Shown: piece after piece, positions 10,385 through 21,860 of the stretch
Numbering within the stretch: position 1 is the stretch's first letter
Layout of the letters: each line of letters starts with the position of its first letter
Assembly: GCA_963576475.1 (NCBI GenBank)
Contig: OY754977.1
Coordinates: 28,283,796-28,347,795, forward strand
Direction of reading: 5' to 3'
DNA: 64,000 nucleotides
From: Molanna angustata
Lineage: Eukaryota > Arthropoda > Insecta > Trichoptera > Molannidae
The notes under the pieces: generated by a model
What the model was told of the DNA's origin: nothing
Databases searched by the model: none
What the model saw: only the letters and a program-made list of their open reading frames with translations
Program-made: the position numbers and the translations under genes

Positions 10385-11035
10385 ATAAATAATATTATAA
10401 TCATCGAGAAATTAATAAACATCTCAATAGATATGTATATAGAATATGTATGTAGATCAATAGAAACACCTTAGAAAATTAAAAAATTACGTAGTTATCT
10501 AATAATAAAACTTAATTCAATATTATAACATCACATAAAATAATAATAATCGTAAATGAAATTTATAAACATTTCAATAAATTAGATCAATACAAACACC
10601 TTTGAAAATTACAATCTTCGTGAAATGAAATTGATAAACATGTAGATAGGTATGTATGTACAATATGTATATAGATCAATACAAACACCTTAGAAAATTA
10701 CGTAGTTACCTAATAATAAACTCAATTCAATATTATAACATCACATAAAATAATAATAATCGTAAATGAAATTTATAAACATTTCAATAAATTAGATCAA
10801 TACAAACACCTTTGAAAATTACAATTTTCGTGAAATGAAATTGATAAACATGTAGATATGTATGTATGTACAATATGTATATAGATCAATACAAACACCT
10901 TAGAAAATTATGTAGTTATCTAATAATAAAACTTTATTTAATATTATAACATCACATAAAATAATAATAATCGTAAATGAAATTTATAAAAATTTCAATA
11001 AATTAGACCTAATAATAAAATTAAATACAATATAA
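10385..11035 (+). repeat. ~210-bp dimeric satellite, diverged relative of the 110-bp array
   Basis: The marker tcacataaaa recurs at 10531, 10741 and 10952 (offsets 210 and 211). Each repeat has two related halves that share aataaac-atttcaata and gatcaatacaaacacct with the 110-bp monomers at 7440-8755. This is therefore the same satellite family organised as dimers, on the other side of the 62-bp array. Confidence 0.85.
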
Positions 11036-11193
11036 TAAACGTCACATGGATGAATGAAGAATGTTGACAGTCTGTTCTGGGTCAGCACTAGTTTAAAAAT
11101 TCCCATGGTTATTCTACGATCATAAAATAGATATTTCTATATTTATTTATTCACAAATTACACCGGACAAACGAGAACCAAGTCAAGAGAGCA

Positions 11194-11340
11194 AGTCTTG
11201 TCAAACGGTGGATTCAAAACCCTCATGATTACCCATATATCATGGATATAATTGTCTTATTGATATATAATTATTCATAAGATAATTATATCCATGATAT
11301 GGGTGGTCATGAGGGTTTTTTTCCACCGTTTGACCAGACT
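11194..11340. repeat. Imperfect inverted repeat, ~64-bp arms
   Basis: The left arm (agtcttgtcaaacggtgg...ataattgtctta, 11194-11259) and right arm (taagataattatatcc...ccaccgtttgaccagact, 11278-11340) are near-perfect complements around an 18-bp loop. The structure ends 48 bp before the stop codon of the YqaJ-like pseudogene. It could be a MITE or a fold-back end of a larger element. Confidence 0.85.
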
Positions 11341-11387
11341 CGCCCCCCTGGATGCAATACAATTATACAAAATAAAATACACATGAT

Positions 11388-12071
11388 TTATTCTAATTCC
11401 CTAATGGGCATATTTCTAGTATGTCTGGGGTCACAAATTTCCGGTAACAAACACTTCATATATAAATTAATATATGCGTCATCTTTTTCAATTAATTCCA
11501 CTTTTAAATCTTTGCCGACCCCAGACTAAACGGCAAATATACATATTTTTCTTCCAGTAACGTGTAGTTTACCTTGGACCTGAATATACCATGGATGATT
11601 TTTGTTGACTGCGAGACCAGATCGTGTGTTCATCCAAAAATTTACTTTTTTACTTTTTATTGCCTCTTCCAATGATGTTTTGTAAGCGGAAATAGGACAT
11701 TTGATCTCCACTATTTTATCTTCTCCAATCAGGCCATCGGGTGTTGCTCCGAGAAAAGGATTTTCCGCGTAAATAAAAAGGCCACAAGGTTCTATTTTGC
11801 AACATAGTTGCTGTTCCAAATGCTCTATTGCAATTCTTTCATTTTGTATTCCGTGTCTTATTGACGGTACATGGCTGATATCTTTCTTATAAAGAATATT
11901 TTTTACCAAGTTTTTTACGATAGTTGCTGCTCTTCTTTTTACTATTTTGTAAAAATTAGAAGCTGTAGTAAGCCTTCTTCTCAACTCCAACCATTGACTG
12001 GAATCTCTCTGCAAAATAGTAATTCTTTCTATTTTATGCCTTTCTTCGTGTGTTCGCGGCAGGTCTTTCAA
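11388..12071 (-). pseudogene. YqaJ-type viral-recombinase/exonuclease domain protein, one internal stop
   Basis: The frame encodes a lambda-exonuclease-like (YqaJ) nuclease core, a DNA end-processing fold that is common in insect genomes as a mobile-element passenger. Visible motifs in order: QRDSSQW and RRRLTTASNF near the N-terminus, GATPDGL and VEIKCP forming the PD-(D/E)xK active site, then YIQVQGKLHVTGRK. An in-frame TAG at 11526-11528 follows FAV, where the family usually has Trp. Reading continues in the same frame for 45 codons with LLPEICDPRHTRN and stops at 11388. There is no ATG near the 5' end and a stop lies directly upstream, so the N-terminus is missing or on another exon. I infer a young pseudogene. 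Confidence 0.8.
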
Positions 12072-12261
12072 TTACACGACATAATATCACAATCCTTTTG
12101 AGAATCAACTAATGATCGACGTCGTCTTCTGCAACAAGAATGTTTTTTTTTAAATATTTATATACTCATAATAATAAATACCAATAATACATAATACCTA
12201 GAATCTGCATATAAATAAATAAGATCTCGTACTAGAATAAAAAATAATGCTCAATAAATAC

Positions 12262-12462
12262 TTCCCTTGGAACAGTTGGTTGACCATTTGGTGCGAGCGT
12301 ACTGGGTTCGATCCCCAGCAGAGGAGAAATGTATTTAAATTAATTTCTCACGCTAATATTGCTTCTCCTGGCTGGAAACACTGGTTAGTTGAAAGAAATT
12401 GCCATATGGCAATAAACTCGCTACATACGCAGGGTGCAAGGAAGTGTTTATTATTATTATTT
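12262..12462 (+). mobile_element. SINE-A, full-length copy
   Basis: A tRNA-like head (aacagttgg for box A, gggttcgatcccc for box B) is followed by agaggagaaat...tttctcacgc, ggaaacactggttagttg, then gaaattgcc-atggcaataaactcgc and a (tta)n tail. Pol III-type SINE. It faces another copy tail to tail, with only ~14 bp between them. The long frames across it are not genes. Confidence 0.85.
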
Positions 12463-12476
12463 CCTATAAAAATAAA

Positions 12477-12676
12477 AAATAATAATGAACACTTCCTTGC
12501 ATCCTGCGCAAGTGGTGAGTTTATTACCGTATGGCAATTTCTTCTAACTAACCAGTGTTTCCAGTCCAGAGAAGCAGTATTTGCACGAGAAATAAATTTC
12601 TCCTCTGCTGGGAATCGAACCCAGGATGCCCACACAGAAACCGAACGGCTTACCAACTGTGCCACGGCGGTCGGCC
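12477..12676 (-). mobile_element. SINE-A, full-length copy, inverted
   Basis: The minus strand begins ggccgaccgccgtggcacag, an excellent box A, then gggttcgattccc as box B. The body is the same as in the copy at 12262-12462. Its tail meets the tail of that copy, so the two make a ~200-bp inverted repeat. Confidence 0.9.
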
Positions 12677-12734
12677 TATAATATTATAACTACAATAATA
12701 CTAAATATCAATTTATACTATAATACTAAACGCC

Positions 12735-12850
12735 TATGATTGGTTGGAAGAAATTGCGTAATGGCAATAAGCCCGCTAGTGAGCAATTTTTTTTTTTATA
12801 ATATGTACAAAAAGAAAAATAAGTAAATAAAAATATAATATTAAATTTCA
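12735..12850 (+). mobile_element. LINE-T 3' terminal fragment
   Basis: It contains ttggttggaagaaattgc, taatggcaataagcccgc and then tatgtacaaaaag with an A/T-rich tail. The same 3' terminus is found at 25365, 32930, 33085 and (minus) 56370, where it follows RT coding remains. Confidence 0.7.
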
Positions 12851-13989
12851 ATATTAAATACCTATAATACTCACTAATAATAATAAATTATTACTACTTT
12901 CAATAATTGTTATACTCTTTATCTAGGTATGACAATTGCAAAAAAGTAGGTACATACCTCATGATGTCATTCATATGTTTAGCGGATTTCTTCCGACTCG
13001 TGGTAAGCTTAGGTATCTTCTTATTTTTTGCCATGTTTTGCGCGAGAGTAGTAATAATTGACGCGTAAACGAGTAACACACACTTCCCGTTCAAATGTTA
13101 CACTCATACTGAAGTAGAAGCAGCGGGGTTCGTCCCGCCATACATTTTGTACGACTTGACTACCGCGAACTGGAACGACGTAAGTCGCAATATGAATAAT
13201 ACCTTTTTTTCAAAAATCAGGACTTAAATTAAAAAATATAAAACTGTCAATGTGTTGACATCATACTTAACAATATTTTAGCTGAATTATAGTTTTACAT
13301 CTAATAAATTAAACGGATAACGTAGGAATCCTTCAAATTTCGGGGGAAATTTCGGATTTTTTTTTTATCGAGAGAATTTTCAAATATTATGATTCTGGAA
13401 CCGTCAAATTGTAGACACAACTATGAATTATACTTGTCTTTAGTTTCAAAACGATAGTGTTGGTATTGGCTGAGTAGATTAGGAATCGCTAATGCAACTA
13501 TTCACTCGGGAGTACCAGTCTCCCCTTAAGTCAATAAGTTTAGTTATAAATACGTTAAAAAAATATATCAGCGTTACACGGACATATGTATAAACAGACA
13601 TAGATACATATAATATTATATAATCTAAGCATAGATATTATGTAAGTTGACTATACACTGTAAAATTTATCGCATCAAGAATTTCTTGGGTAGAATACCC
13701 ACTTGATAAGATCAAATCTTAGAGCAACCCCCGAAATAGTTTTAAATTGAAAAAGGCTTGTTTGGGTTAAGACAAGAAACCTTACTGGGTATGGTCAAAA
13801 GACAATGATTAGAATTCTACTTTTATAAGGGTTCTAGAATGTCGCAAGGTCATGTAATTTCAACATTTTTTTCAAAAGGACTATACAAATTTCTAAACCT
13901 AAGATAGGTTGAATACCAATGTACAATGTATATAGGTGTATAGTAGGTATATCGTTTTTTTAATATTTTTAAGAAATTAAATAAAACGT
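12851..13989. other. Non-coding stretch, nothing recognised
   Basis: AT-rich with no recognisable open frame and no repeat that I could link to others in the window. Confidence 0.45.
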
Positions 13990-14345
13990 ATCACCTCATT
14001 TTTTTCATTTTTTAAAGAATATATTATACTACATAGTAAAACCCGGCAGACGTTGTCTTGTCTGTTCAATTATTTACCTCCAAATATATAAAAATGTTTG
14101 ACCTGTATGTTTCCTTTTTATTTTTTAACCTTTTTATCTAGAATCGCTAATAAAAATTCCGTCTTTTCACCTCATTTTTTTTCATTTTTAAATAATAATA
14201 TTATAAGCACTAGTAAAACCTGGCAGACGTTGTCCTGCCTGTTTAATTATTTACCTCCAAATATATAAAAATGTTTGATCTGTATATTTCCTTTTGATAT
14301 AATAACATTCTTATCTATAATCTCTAATTATAATTCCGTCTTTTC
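13990..14345 (+). repeat. Two-copy ~177-bp tandem duplication
   Basis: The block containing cacctcattttttt, ggcagacgttgtc and tttacctccaaatatat is repeated with a 177-bp offset. The copies differ by scattered substitutions. Class unknown. Confidence 0.8.
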
Positions 14346-14737
14346 ATTCCCTTCCGTCCCTATTAAGTCACTTCCAGTATAAATATTGCAAAGGAACAAA
14401 TACAATTTAATTTATACCTAATTACATTTTTACAATATTTTTTTCCACACATTTGGAAATTTCACTACCTCGCTAGACATAGTCGCTGTTCTGAGGCAGT
14501 AGGTACTAATTTGAATTTTATTCAAACAAATATCCCAAAATCCATTTATATATATAAATAGTTAAAAAGGATTATTACTTATTTATTTATTCAAACAAAC
14601 ATATGCTCACACCGAAACATTAGATGGTTGATGGAAAGAAAGATAACTCGCAGGCAAATTAAAAAGTAAAATACATACATAGGTATTTAGACAAGAGGAT
14701 AGTCGTAAACCATAATAGAATTGAATAAGGAAAAATA

Positions 14738-14923
14738 GTTGATACCTACCTACTCACTATACCTACTGGCTTGCCAGATGGTTGATACCTACCTACTCAC
14801 TATACCTACTAGCTTGTCAGATATTTATTTATTTTAATTTAATTCGTGTACACTAAAGTGCACAATGTCGACATCAATATAGATCTATAAGTGTACAATG
14901 TCGACATCGATATAGATCTATAA
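14738..14923 (+). repeat. Two short tandem duplications (43 bp and 33 bp)
   Basis: The first pair (14738-14823) repeats gttgatacctacctactcac with a 43-bp period. The second (14858-14923) repeats acaatgtcgacatc-atata with a 33-bp period. They lie just upstream of the RNase H-bearing LINE remnant. Confidence 0.8.
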
Positions 14924-14944
14924 GATTTTTAAGGTGTTTATAAA

Positions 14945-15545
14945 ACCCCAGATAATGATTAAATTTACACCGTGAGATATATTCTATTGAGATGCAGCCA
15001 TCAAAACATAAAAATTGAGTTTGCTGGGATCCCAGCTCATTTGGGTATCAAAGGGAATGAAACTGTGGACCAGCTAGCCAAATCAGCAGTTTTCGGTGGT
15101 TCTCCTGTTCCAAATTTTTCTCTGCCATTGACCGATATTATAACTTGTTTGAGACGTGATTCGTGAAAGCGTGTGTCTGACGAATGGGAATATACGAGTA
15201 AAGAAAAAGGATCATCCCTGGTTTCAAACGATGTAAATGACAAAACGAGAAATATCCAATATTTGCCGACTCCTAATTGGTCATTGTATATTAGCTTCTC
15301 ACTTATATAAAATTTGTATTGTGGATAGTCCAATCTGCCAATGTGGATTGAATGTTGAGTCGCCCGACCATGTGTTCTTTTGTTGCCCAAATAGATCTGC
15401 ATTTGATCTTTATGATTTTATTGTTAATGTTCCTCGTCCCTTTAATATCGCCCATCACTCAACAAAAAACGCGCTTATCGCCAAATTTCTATTTTTTTTT
15501 TCTCTAAACAAATTAACCTGTGAATGTTCAACTAGCAATTAAACT
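14945..15545 (+). mobile_element. Non-LTR retrotransposon remnant with RNase H and Cys-rich tail (I/R1-like)
   Basis: The first frame (to about 15166) carries the end of an RNase H domain: FAGIPAHLGIKGNETVDQLAKS, shortened here to the core HLGIKGNETVDQLAK, as in LINEs of the I/Loa/R1 groups. After a stop and a frameshift near 15170-15240, a second frame carries ISNICRLLIGHCILASHLY and the Cys/His block ICQCGLNVESPDHVFFCCP typical of the region after RNase H. The reverse transcriptase itself is absent. It is a 5'-truncated dead copy. Confidence 0.75.
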
Positions 15546-16194
15546 AATTCTTCAAATTAGTATAAATAATAATTTGTGTGTCTCATAGTCACTAGAATGG
15601 CACAAATCATCATTTATTTGGGTGGGTTGCCTAGTTAAAAAAAAAAATCTCTACAACCACTCCACCCGTGTAGCTAGTTTTAAAACTGTTTTTCTTTTCA
15701 AAAATAATGTAGAATTTGTCTTTCCCACATTATCTTGGTTGTAAGTAAACCAATTTATTTTTACTGGATTTATTCCTGACTTTATCACATTGAATAACAG
15801 TTCATACAAAAATAATTACGTATAAGTGTAATAATCCGATATGAATTAGGTTCTTCAAAGAATCGATTTAACATAACATAATATGTGATGTAAGAGATGC
15901 CGAATAAAATGGAATGAGACCAGAAGATAGCTGATATTAAGGAAGGGATAATAACTATTTATAGTTCATTAAGTCCATACAAACTTAATCGATTGCTTTG
16001 ATAAGTTGATAACAATGATTTAATAGAATGTTAGTAATTTAAATTTTCATCATATTTGGAATTCGGAATGCCATAACTTTGAATAGATATTAATTATCTA
16101 ATCGTTTAAGAGAAATTGTTTCTCTTAATGATTCGACAGTATTAAGCCAAGATACTCGAGGTTTCTATGTCAGATCTATATTTATCATGTTTAT
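15546..16194. other. Probable LINE 3' UTR, then unassigned sequence
   Basis: The first ~120 bp include an A-rich run at about 15637 that may end the LINE above. The rest is AT-rich with nothing recognised. Confidence 0.35.
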
Positions 16195-17660
16195 CGAAGA
16201 GGCTTTGAAGAGGCGTCTCAGCATATATATTCCATACATGGATTTACTCAGAATTCGAAGTAGAACATTTAGTGTATCTATGTGGGTGTCATAGACAAAT
16301 ACTTTTATAAACGTTCCAGAGTTACTCAAACATTTTTTATTAAGAAAAACATTTTATGTATAATAAATTTCTGTGTTTAACTGCATATATTACCAAATTA
16401 TTTAAAAATATCGAAAAACGCCGAAAGATTCCAACTAGATAATCTATAAAAAAACATATGTACAGTATAGTAGTACCTACTACTCGAACTTTTTTTAACA
16501 ATTTTTATAAAAATATAATTTAGTGACGACATCGTTACATACAATTTGAATGGCAGTAAACACTACGCATTTCGCTCAATTTACAGAGCCCAAAATTTCA
16601 GAATATGTAAACAGTTATAGGCCTATAAAACTATTATACCTACTAGGAATTTTGAATTTTTGATCCAGTCAGGGGTTATCAACTTTTGAATTTGTGGTTT
16701 ATTTTTCCATATATCTCAGAAACCATAGAAGCTAGAACACTGAAAATTGGTAAAAACATATACAAATACAAAATCTCAAATTTTTTGTCTCAAAAAAATT
16801 CCAGGGTTTCTCAAACATTTTTTATTAAGAAAAATTTTTTTTTGTGATAAATTTATGAGTTTAACTCCCTGTGTTTCCAATTTTTTAAAAATATCGATTA
16901 AAGCCGAAACACCCCAACTAGATAATTAAATTTTCTATAAAAAATATTACCATGGTATTAGCACATCCCAATTTTTTTTAACAATTTTTATAAAAATTGA
17001 ATTTAGTGACGACATTGCTTCATACAATTTGTATGGCAGTCGCCTATACACAATATGTAAGAAGACTTAATTTTTTGGTAGGTACCTACTTAATCTTCAA
17101 ACATACATACAGAACCATCATGCTGTTTTCATATTCCGGGTAGGAAAAGAGGAATGACCTCCATACTGTCCTATCTTGACATACATACTAACATGTGTTA
17201 AAATTTTCAATAATTTGGATTTATGGGTTTATAGTTTGATTCTTATACGAAGTATGATGCGATGTATGAATGTAAATGAGGCAAAACAGGTATGCCAAGA
17301 TAGAAGAATCTGAGGTTCGGTTCTCTCTGCCTACCCCAAATAGGGAAACGGCGTGACTGTATGTATGCATGTAGTTTGATTCTTATTCTTCAACTATACA
17401 TACTATATATCGAATGAATTTCCACAAAGTTGAAGCCTCCACATTTGATTATTTATATACATACTATCGCTATCGACAGTTGGATCTCATGTGTTACATC
17501 CAACTAGTTTATAGAAAACAAAATATCTTGAAATATTCAATTATTTAGATTTATGGGTTTATATATTAGTTTGGAACATATTCTTCAACTATATATACTG
17601 TTGTTATCGACAGTTGGATCTCATGTGTTAGATGCAATCAAATTATAAAAGAGTACCTAT
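16195..17660 (+). repeat. DR1 dispersed repeat, two overlapping copies with repeated 3' end
   Basis: The stretch shares long blocks with the better copy at 46206-47290: ggatttactcagaattcg, caggggttatcaactttt, ttcatacaatttgtatggca and atcgacagttggatctcatg. A first, internally deleted copy (to about 16565) is followed by a more complete one (about 16566-17490). The 3' segment ending atcgacagttggatctcatg is present twice (near 17475 and 17615). It is non-coding and is interrupted at 17265-17375 by an RTE-type 3' end. Confidence 0.75.
17265..17375 (+). mobile_element. RTE-like LINE 3' end (short)
   Basis: A frame with NEAKQVCQDRR and LSAYPK is followed by tgcctaccccaaatagggaa, acggcgtgactgtatgtatg. 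This matches the C-terminal end and 3' UTR of the element family seen longer at 49925-50960 (minus). It lies inside the DR1 copy. Confidence 0.6.
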
Positions 17661-17808
17661 ATTAACTCGAAATTGTATGCTTTAGTAATATTCAGACGTT
17701 CTAAGGTTTACCTTATTCGTAATTATCAACCTCTGAATAGCTTGGATTATCGTCAGTGAAAAATATAATTTGCGAAATTGATGAAATTCCATGTTTTGAT
17801 TCACCGTT

Positions 17809-18142
17809 GAAATGAATAATAGATATACACTTTAATTTGAAATGAATGATAGATATACACTTTAATTTGAAATGAATGATAGATATACACTTTAATTTGA
17901 AATGAATGATAGATATACACTTTAATTTGAAATGAATGATAGATATACACTTTAATTTGAAATGAATGATAGATATACACTTTAATTTGAAATGAATGAT
18001 AGATATTCACTTTAATTTGAAATGAATGATAGATATACACTTTAATTTGAAATGAATGATAGATATACACTTTAATTTGAAATGAATGATAGATATACAC
18101 TTTAATTTGAAATGAATGATAGATATACACTTTAATTTGAAA
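17809..18142. repeat. 30-bp minisatellite, ~11 copies
   Basis: The unit agatatacactttaatttg plus aaatgaatgat is repeated about eleven times with almost no variation (one ttcac variant near 18006). Because the period is a multiple of three it gives a false 139-codon minus-strand frame. There are no unique spacers. Confidence 0.95.
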
Positions 18143-18999
18143 ACAAATGTCTACATATAAGAGTACAATTATGGAACTCATTTGATTATTCTCATTGATA
18201 ATATTTGTGTCTGACAACACTCAACTACAATTTCTTAATCATTTTTTCACCCTTTTCTCTAACTTCACTTGTTTATCTGTTTTTTGAACAGGAATTTCTT
18301 CCCGAATAATAAGTTCACTGAAACTTGCAACTTAATTTATTTGATATTTTGATAAATTTGAACAATTTTGTATTTCATACAAAGTAAACAAATCTATACT
18401 TTTCTAATGAAATTTTTATTTTATTTTTCCATATATAACAAAAACCATAGAATTATAAGGTACAGAAGCCGCGTGTTATACAAATTTCGAATTCAAATGT
18501 AAGACAACTTTTTTAACATGTGTGTGTGAGGCGGTAGATCGGTAATCGAATCGGTAGGTGTACTCGTATAACCTGCACAGAAAAGAGATTTTACGTGTAC
18601 CTTCTACTATGTGTTCTATGACTGTATTAACGGCCGGGCGAGTGAAACTCAGGACATTGTTCTTAGTTTTAGTTGTCATACTTTCATTGCGCGGACTAGG
18701 TATCTGTATCATTTATAATCTAAGTCAAAAACCATAGAAGTTAGAAATGAACGCTGAAAATTTGTATAAATATAGACAAATAAAACATCATAAATTTATT
18801 TCTTGCTTAAGAAGTGTTAAGTAATAGTATGTTTTTGTACAAACTTATGGCGTATTAAGTGTAAATAAATTAATATTTTAAATAATAAAACATCTGTTAA
18901 TTTTACACTTATTCAAATACACAATAAAAATATATTATGTCGTTGTATAAGAATAAGAGCTATATGAGACGGTTTATGGATAAAATGAAGCATAATTAC
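18143..18999. other. Unassigned sequence with short DR1 scraps
   Basis: Fragments near 18370-18445 and 18720-18790 (tccatatat-acaaaaaccatag, gctgaaaatttgtataaatat) resemble the middle of DR1. Otherwise nothing is recognised. Confidence 0.4.
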
Positions 19000-19240
19000 T
19001 ATAATTTATTTATAGGCAGGCAGTCAAGGCCTATATCCACTGTCCTATTTAATTATTTGGTTGTAACTATTTTGCTGTGTCCAAAAAAAAGTTCATCTAT
19101 TCTTGAAAATATTAACATTTTCAGCATCCAAAACAGTGGGTTGGGGTAGTTTATTCCAAGTATTCACTACTCTATTAGAAATAAAATGCTTTCGAAGGTT
19201 TGTCGAGAACTTACTTTTCACATTTTTAAGCTAACAAAAC
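19000..19240 (-). mobile_element. LINE reverse transcriptase C-terminal remnant
   Basis: The minus strand encodes LRKHFISNRVVNTWNKLP followed by NIFKNR and a stop at 19093-19095. This is the conserved end block (SxRVVNxWNxLP...FKNRLD) of many insect and vertebrate LINEs. Only ~47 codons and part of a 3' UTR remain. Confidence 0.65.
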
Positions 19241-20394
19241 TTTATTGTTAACAAAATTTTCTGAACATAATAATGTAGAATAGGTAGGAAAATTATTTAC
19301 TACCCGAAGGATATTAATTTTATAAAAGGGCATGTTTATTTTGGTGTTTTATTATACCCTACATAAATCGATTGAAAAATATACCAGATCATATTCACTC
19401 TCCATTTTATTTTTAAAAACGAATTTTACATTTCTCACAGGTGACTTTCTCTTGTTATCATTTCCTGATGAGACGGAAAAGAAAAAGAAAAAATCCAAAT
19501 ATTCAATTATACGAATAAAGAAATAGAAAAACGTCACCCAGAAATCAATTCAATCGTATTGATCATAGAGTGGTCGAGAAGAGTTATTATCCAAAAAAAG
19601 GTTTTTCCTTCCTTTTCAGACTATCTAGAATGAATTCAGCCCAAGTACCGACTTTGATCACATTTTGAATATACCTACTAAACAATCCTTTATCCTTTGT
19701 GATCATTTGTTTGCTAAGGGTGGAAATGTTTGAGAATTAGACGGTAAAATAATATTATCTTTTGAGATTTTGTGCATTGAAGTTCATTGACAATAACGTT
19801 TCTTCAATATTTCAGAAACTTCATAGTTCCTAATGGTAAATTGATGACTTGAATATTTATAAGATTAGTAATCTAAAAAAACGTCTCAAAAAATGCTATA
19901 TGATGATTTTCTCATAGATCCCATCATCAGATCTTGACTAAATTTATTTAGATCCATGCCTGAGGTATCTTCTTTCTGATTATCATTGAATTGAACAACG
20001 TGGTATAGAATTATAGCTGAACGACGAATATTATGACGAATTGTTGGGTTGGTAGCAGAGCAGGCGTAGTAACCCAGCGATGGCGAGTATATATTTTTTA
20101 TTTATTTAAATATACATGACTTTAGAATTACATACAATATTACATGTAATCAATATGATTAATGTCTCCTTTCTTATTTAAGCTTGAGTATATACGAATT
20201 AATTACGAGTCAAGTCCCATCTTAGCTCCCTCGACCGATTTCGTTACTTTTCACAAGGACATATTAATGCTCTAAAAAATGAGAACTTTTTCATTTTTTT
20301 CAGTTGTTTAAAAGCATACGCATTAATTCAAGACTATTTACTACAAGACTATAAAGTGTAGGACAGTCAAGTGTAGAAACAGATAACTTCATAC
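19241..20394. other. Non-coding stretch, nothing recognised
   Basis: AT-rich sequence. The 61-64-codon frames near 19332-19537 are low-complexity Lys/Phe translations and not gene-like. Confidence 0.45.
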
Positions 20395-20409
20395 ATACCT
20401 AATTATTAG

Positions 20410-20655
20410 TTATGGTATGGTCATTTCATGCGAAGGGAGGACACATACTCCGTCAAAACTGTGCTCGGTATCCCCTCAAAACCACTAGGAAGAGGCAGAC
20501 CGCCGGCTACATGGTGGACGAGTATCGAGAGGGAGCTGGCGGCACAAGGTGTCCCACAGGAGACTATCCAGAGTCGCAGATTATGGCGACTGATGACTAG
20601 AAGGCCCAACCCCGGATGAACTGGGATAGAGGGGCAGGAAATGATGATACCTAAT
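20410..20655 (+). mobile_element. RTE-type LINE 3' end
   Basis: The frame LWYGHFMRREDTYSV continues to GRGRPPATWWTSIEREL and RRLWRLMTRRPNPG, then a stop. This is the conserved C-terminus (RWxGHVxRM...GRPxxxWxD...DRxxWRxLI) of endonuclease-reverse transcriptases of the RTE/BovB-like group. Only ~70 codons remain. Related ends are at 41830, 53370 and 63400. Confidence 0.7.
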
Positions 20656-21659
20656 TATTTGTTATCATCTTTTTTTTACTCAAATTTCTTGTGGTTGGCG
20701 TAAAATTAACGTGTTTTTTAAATTAAATTAAGTAATTATTTTATGTTTTTTTGTGCATTTTTATCGATTTTATTTATTTCTGTTTTTGTTTTGATTGTGG
20801 CTTGTTTTGAAGTCGGTTTTTTTTAAATAACTTTTTTTTATAAATTGTGATAAAATAAATAAATCAATTTTAGTATTTGTTTCACAAATATATCTACAAG
20901 ACTATTTCAATAACTTACCGGCCATTGAAAAATACTTTATTGTTTCAACTAACTTCAACGTACATCTTTATATGTTTGATATAATTTTACCTTAATGTCT
21001 TTCGGGTATTTTATTTTTCTTGGAATTGTCCCTTCCTTATCTATTATTCGAGTCCTCGCTTTGAATCTATATATAGATGGTCTTCATCATTATTGTTCAC
21101 CATTCTGATGATGCTCAGCATAGAGAGATACCGGTGAATGGGAGTCGAGTTTGCGAAAAATTTAAATAGAACTTAAAATTAAATATATTTCATAATTCTA
21201 GTTGATTATGGAGTTCTATCATGAAGTTACAGTTTCAAACATTGAAAAAAATATATATATGTTTGGTCTATGGTTTGAATCAAATGTCATTAATAAGTAG
21301 ATATAAACCTATCTAGATGTATGAATTTAACCTTGGAAGATGGTTCAACATCGCTTTTGGACCATGTGGAGAGTACATGAATACAAGTACGCGGAAGTAT
21401 ATAATATGTATACAACGAATCCATTTATGCCCCAGCAATTAAGTCTCGCTTGCCACTAACTAGTTTTATTAGGTACTATAATAGTGTTTTGTTGCCGCCA
21501 AAATTCATAAAGACATAGATAATATAAACAATATGATGAATGACGTTCCAATTGACAACCCACAAATTTATTAATTTAGTAAGTCAATAAACCCGTCACT
21601 CGCACGGTTTTTTTTAAATACCTATGTAAAGTGTTCATCTAGGTTCATTACTCTCACTT
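20656..21659. other. Non-coding stretch, nothing recognised
   Basis: AT-rich sequence with no open frame or repeat that I can assign. Confidence 0.45.
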
Positions 21660-21662
21660 CCA

Positions 21663-21860
21663 TGGTGTCAGCGCGGCTAGCGCATTGGATTAGCAATCCG
21701 GAGATCGCGAATTCGAATCTCACCTCGATCCCAAGAATTTATGTTTAATTTGGGGGAAGTATGAGGATGTATAATTGTGAACCTACTTGTTACCGTATTG
21801 GTTGTTGTAGTGGTTGGTTGATCTCAATTTGAGGGAATTATGAGGATACAAAAGAGAAAT
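21663..21860 (+). mobile_element. SINE-C, tRNA-derived head and body
   Basis: The head reads ggtgtcagcgcggctagcgc, attggattagcaatcc (anticodon-arm-like, loop ttagcaa) and attcgaatctcacc (box B-like). It passes into a body with gtttaatttgggggaagtat, gaggatgtataattg and ttgttgtagtggttggttga. A second, diverged copy is at 37885-38020. It is not a functional tRNA because the acceptor ends do not pair. The body is the unit of the array at 22185-22560. Confidence 0.75.

Noticed and set aside
11299..11529. Plus-strand 76-codon frame
   Set aside because: Antisense of the YqaJ pseudogene C-terminus and of the neighbouring inverted repeat.
12247..12681. 144-codon plus-strand and 105-codon minus-strand frames
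   Set aside because: They are read through two inverted SINE-A copies; similar frames occur at 33346-33558 and 10265-10474. No protein family is encoded.
17809..18142. CRISPR array (also considered for 30040-30350 and 27763-28060)
   Set aside because: The repeats are directly adjacent with no unique spacers; they are minisatellites, and the context is eukaryotic.
17801..18220. 139-codon open frame with IKVYIYHSFQ repeats
   Set aside because: Translation of the 30-bp minisatellite. The same holds for 22133-22477, 27763-28083, 31146-31441, 39426-39851 and 46283-46549.
21663..21730. Functional tRNA gene (loop ttagcaa)
   Set aside because: Acceptor ends do not pair, there is no Pol III terminator just downstream, and a diverged sister copy with the same non-tRNA body exists at 37885.
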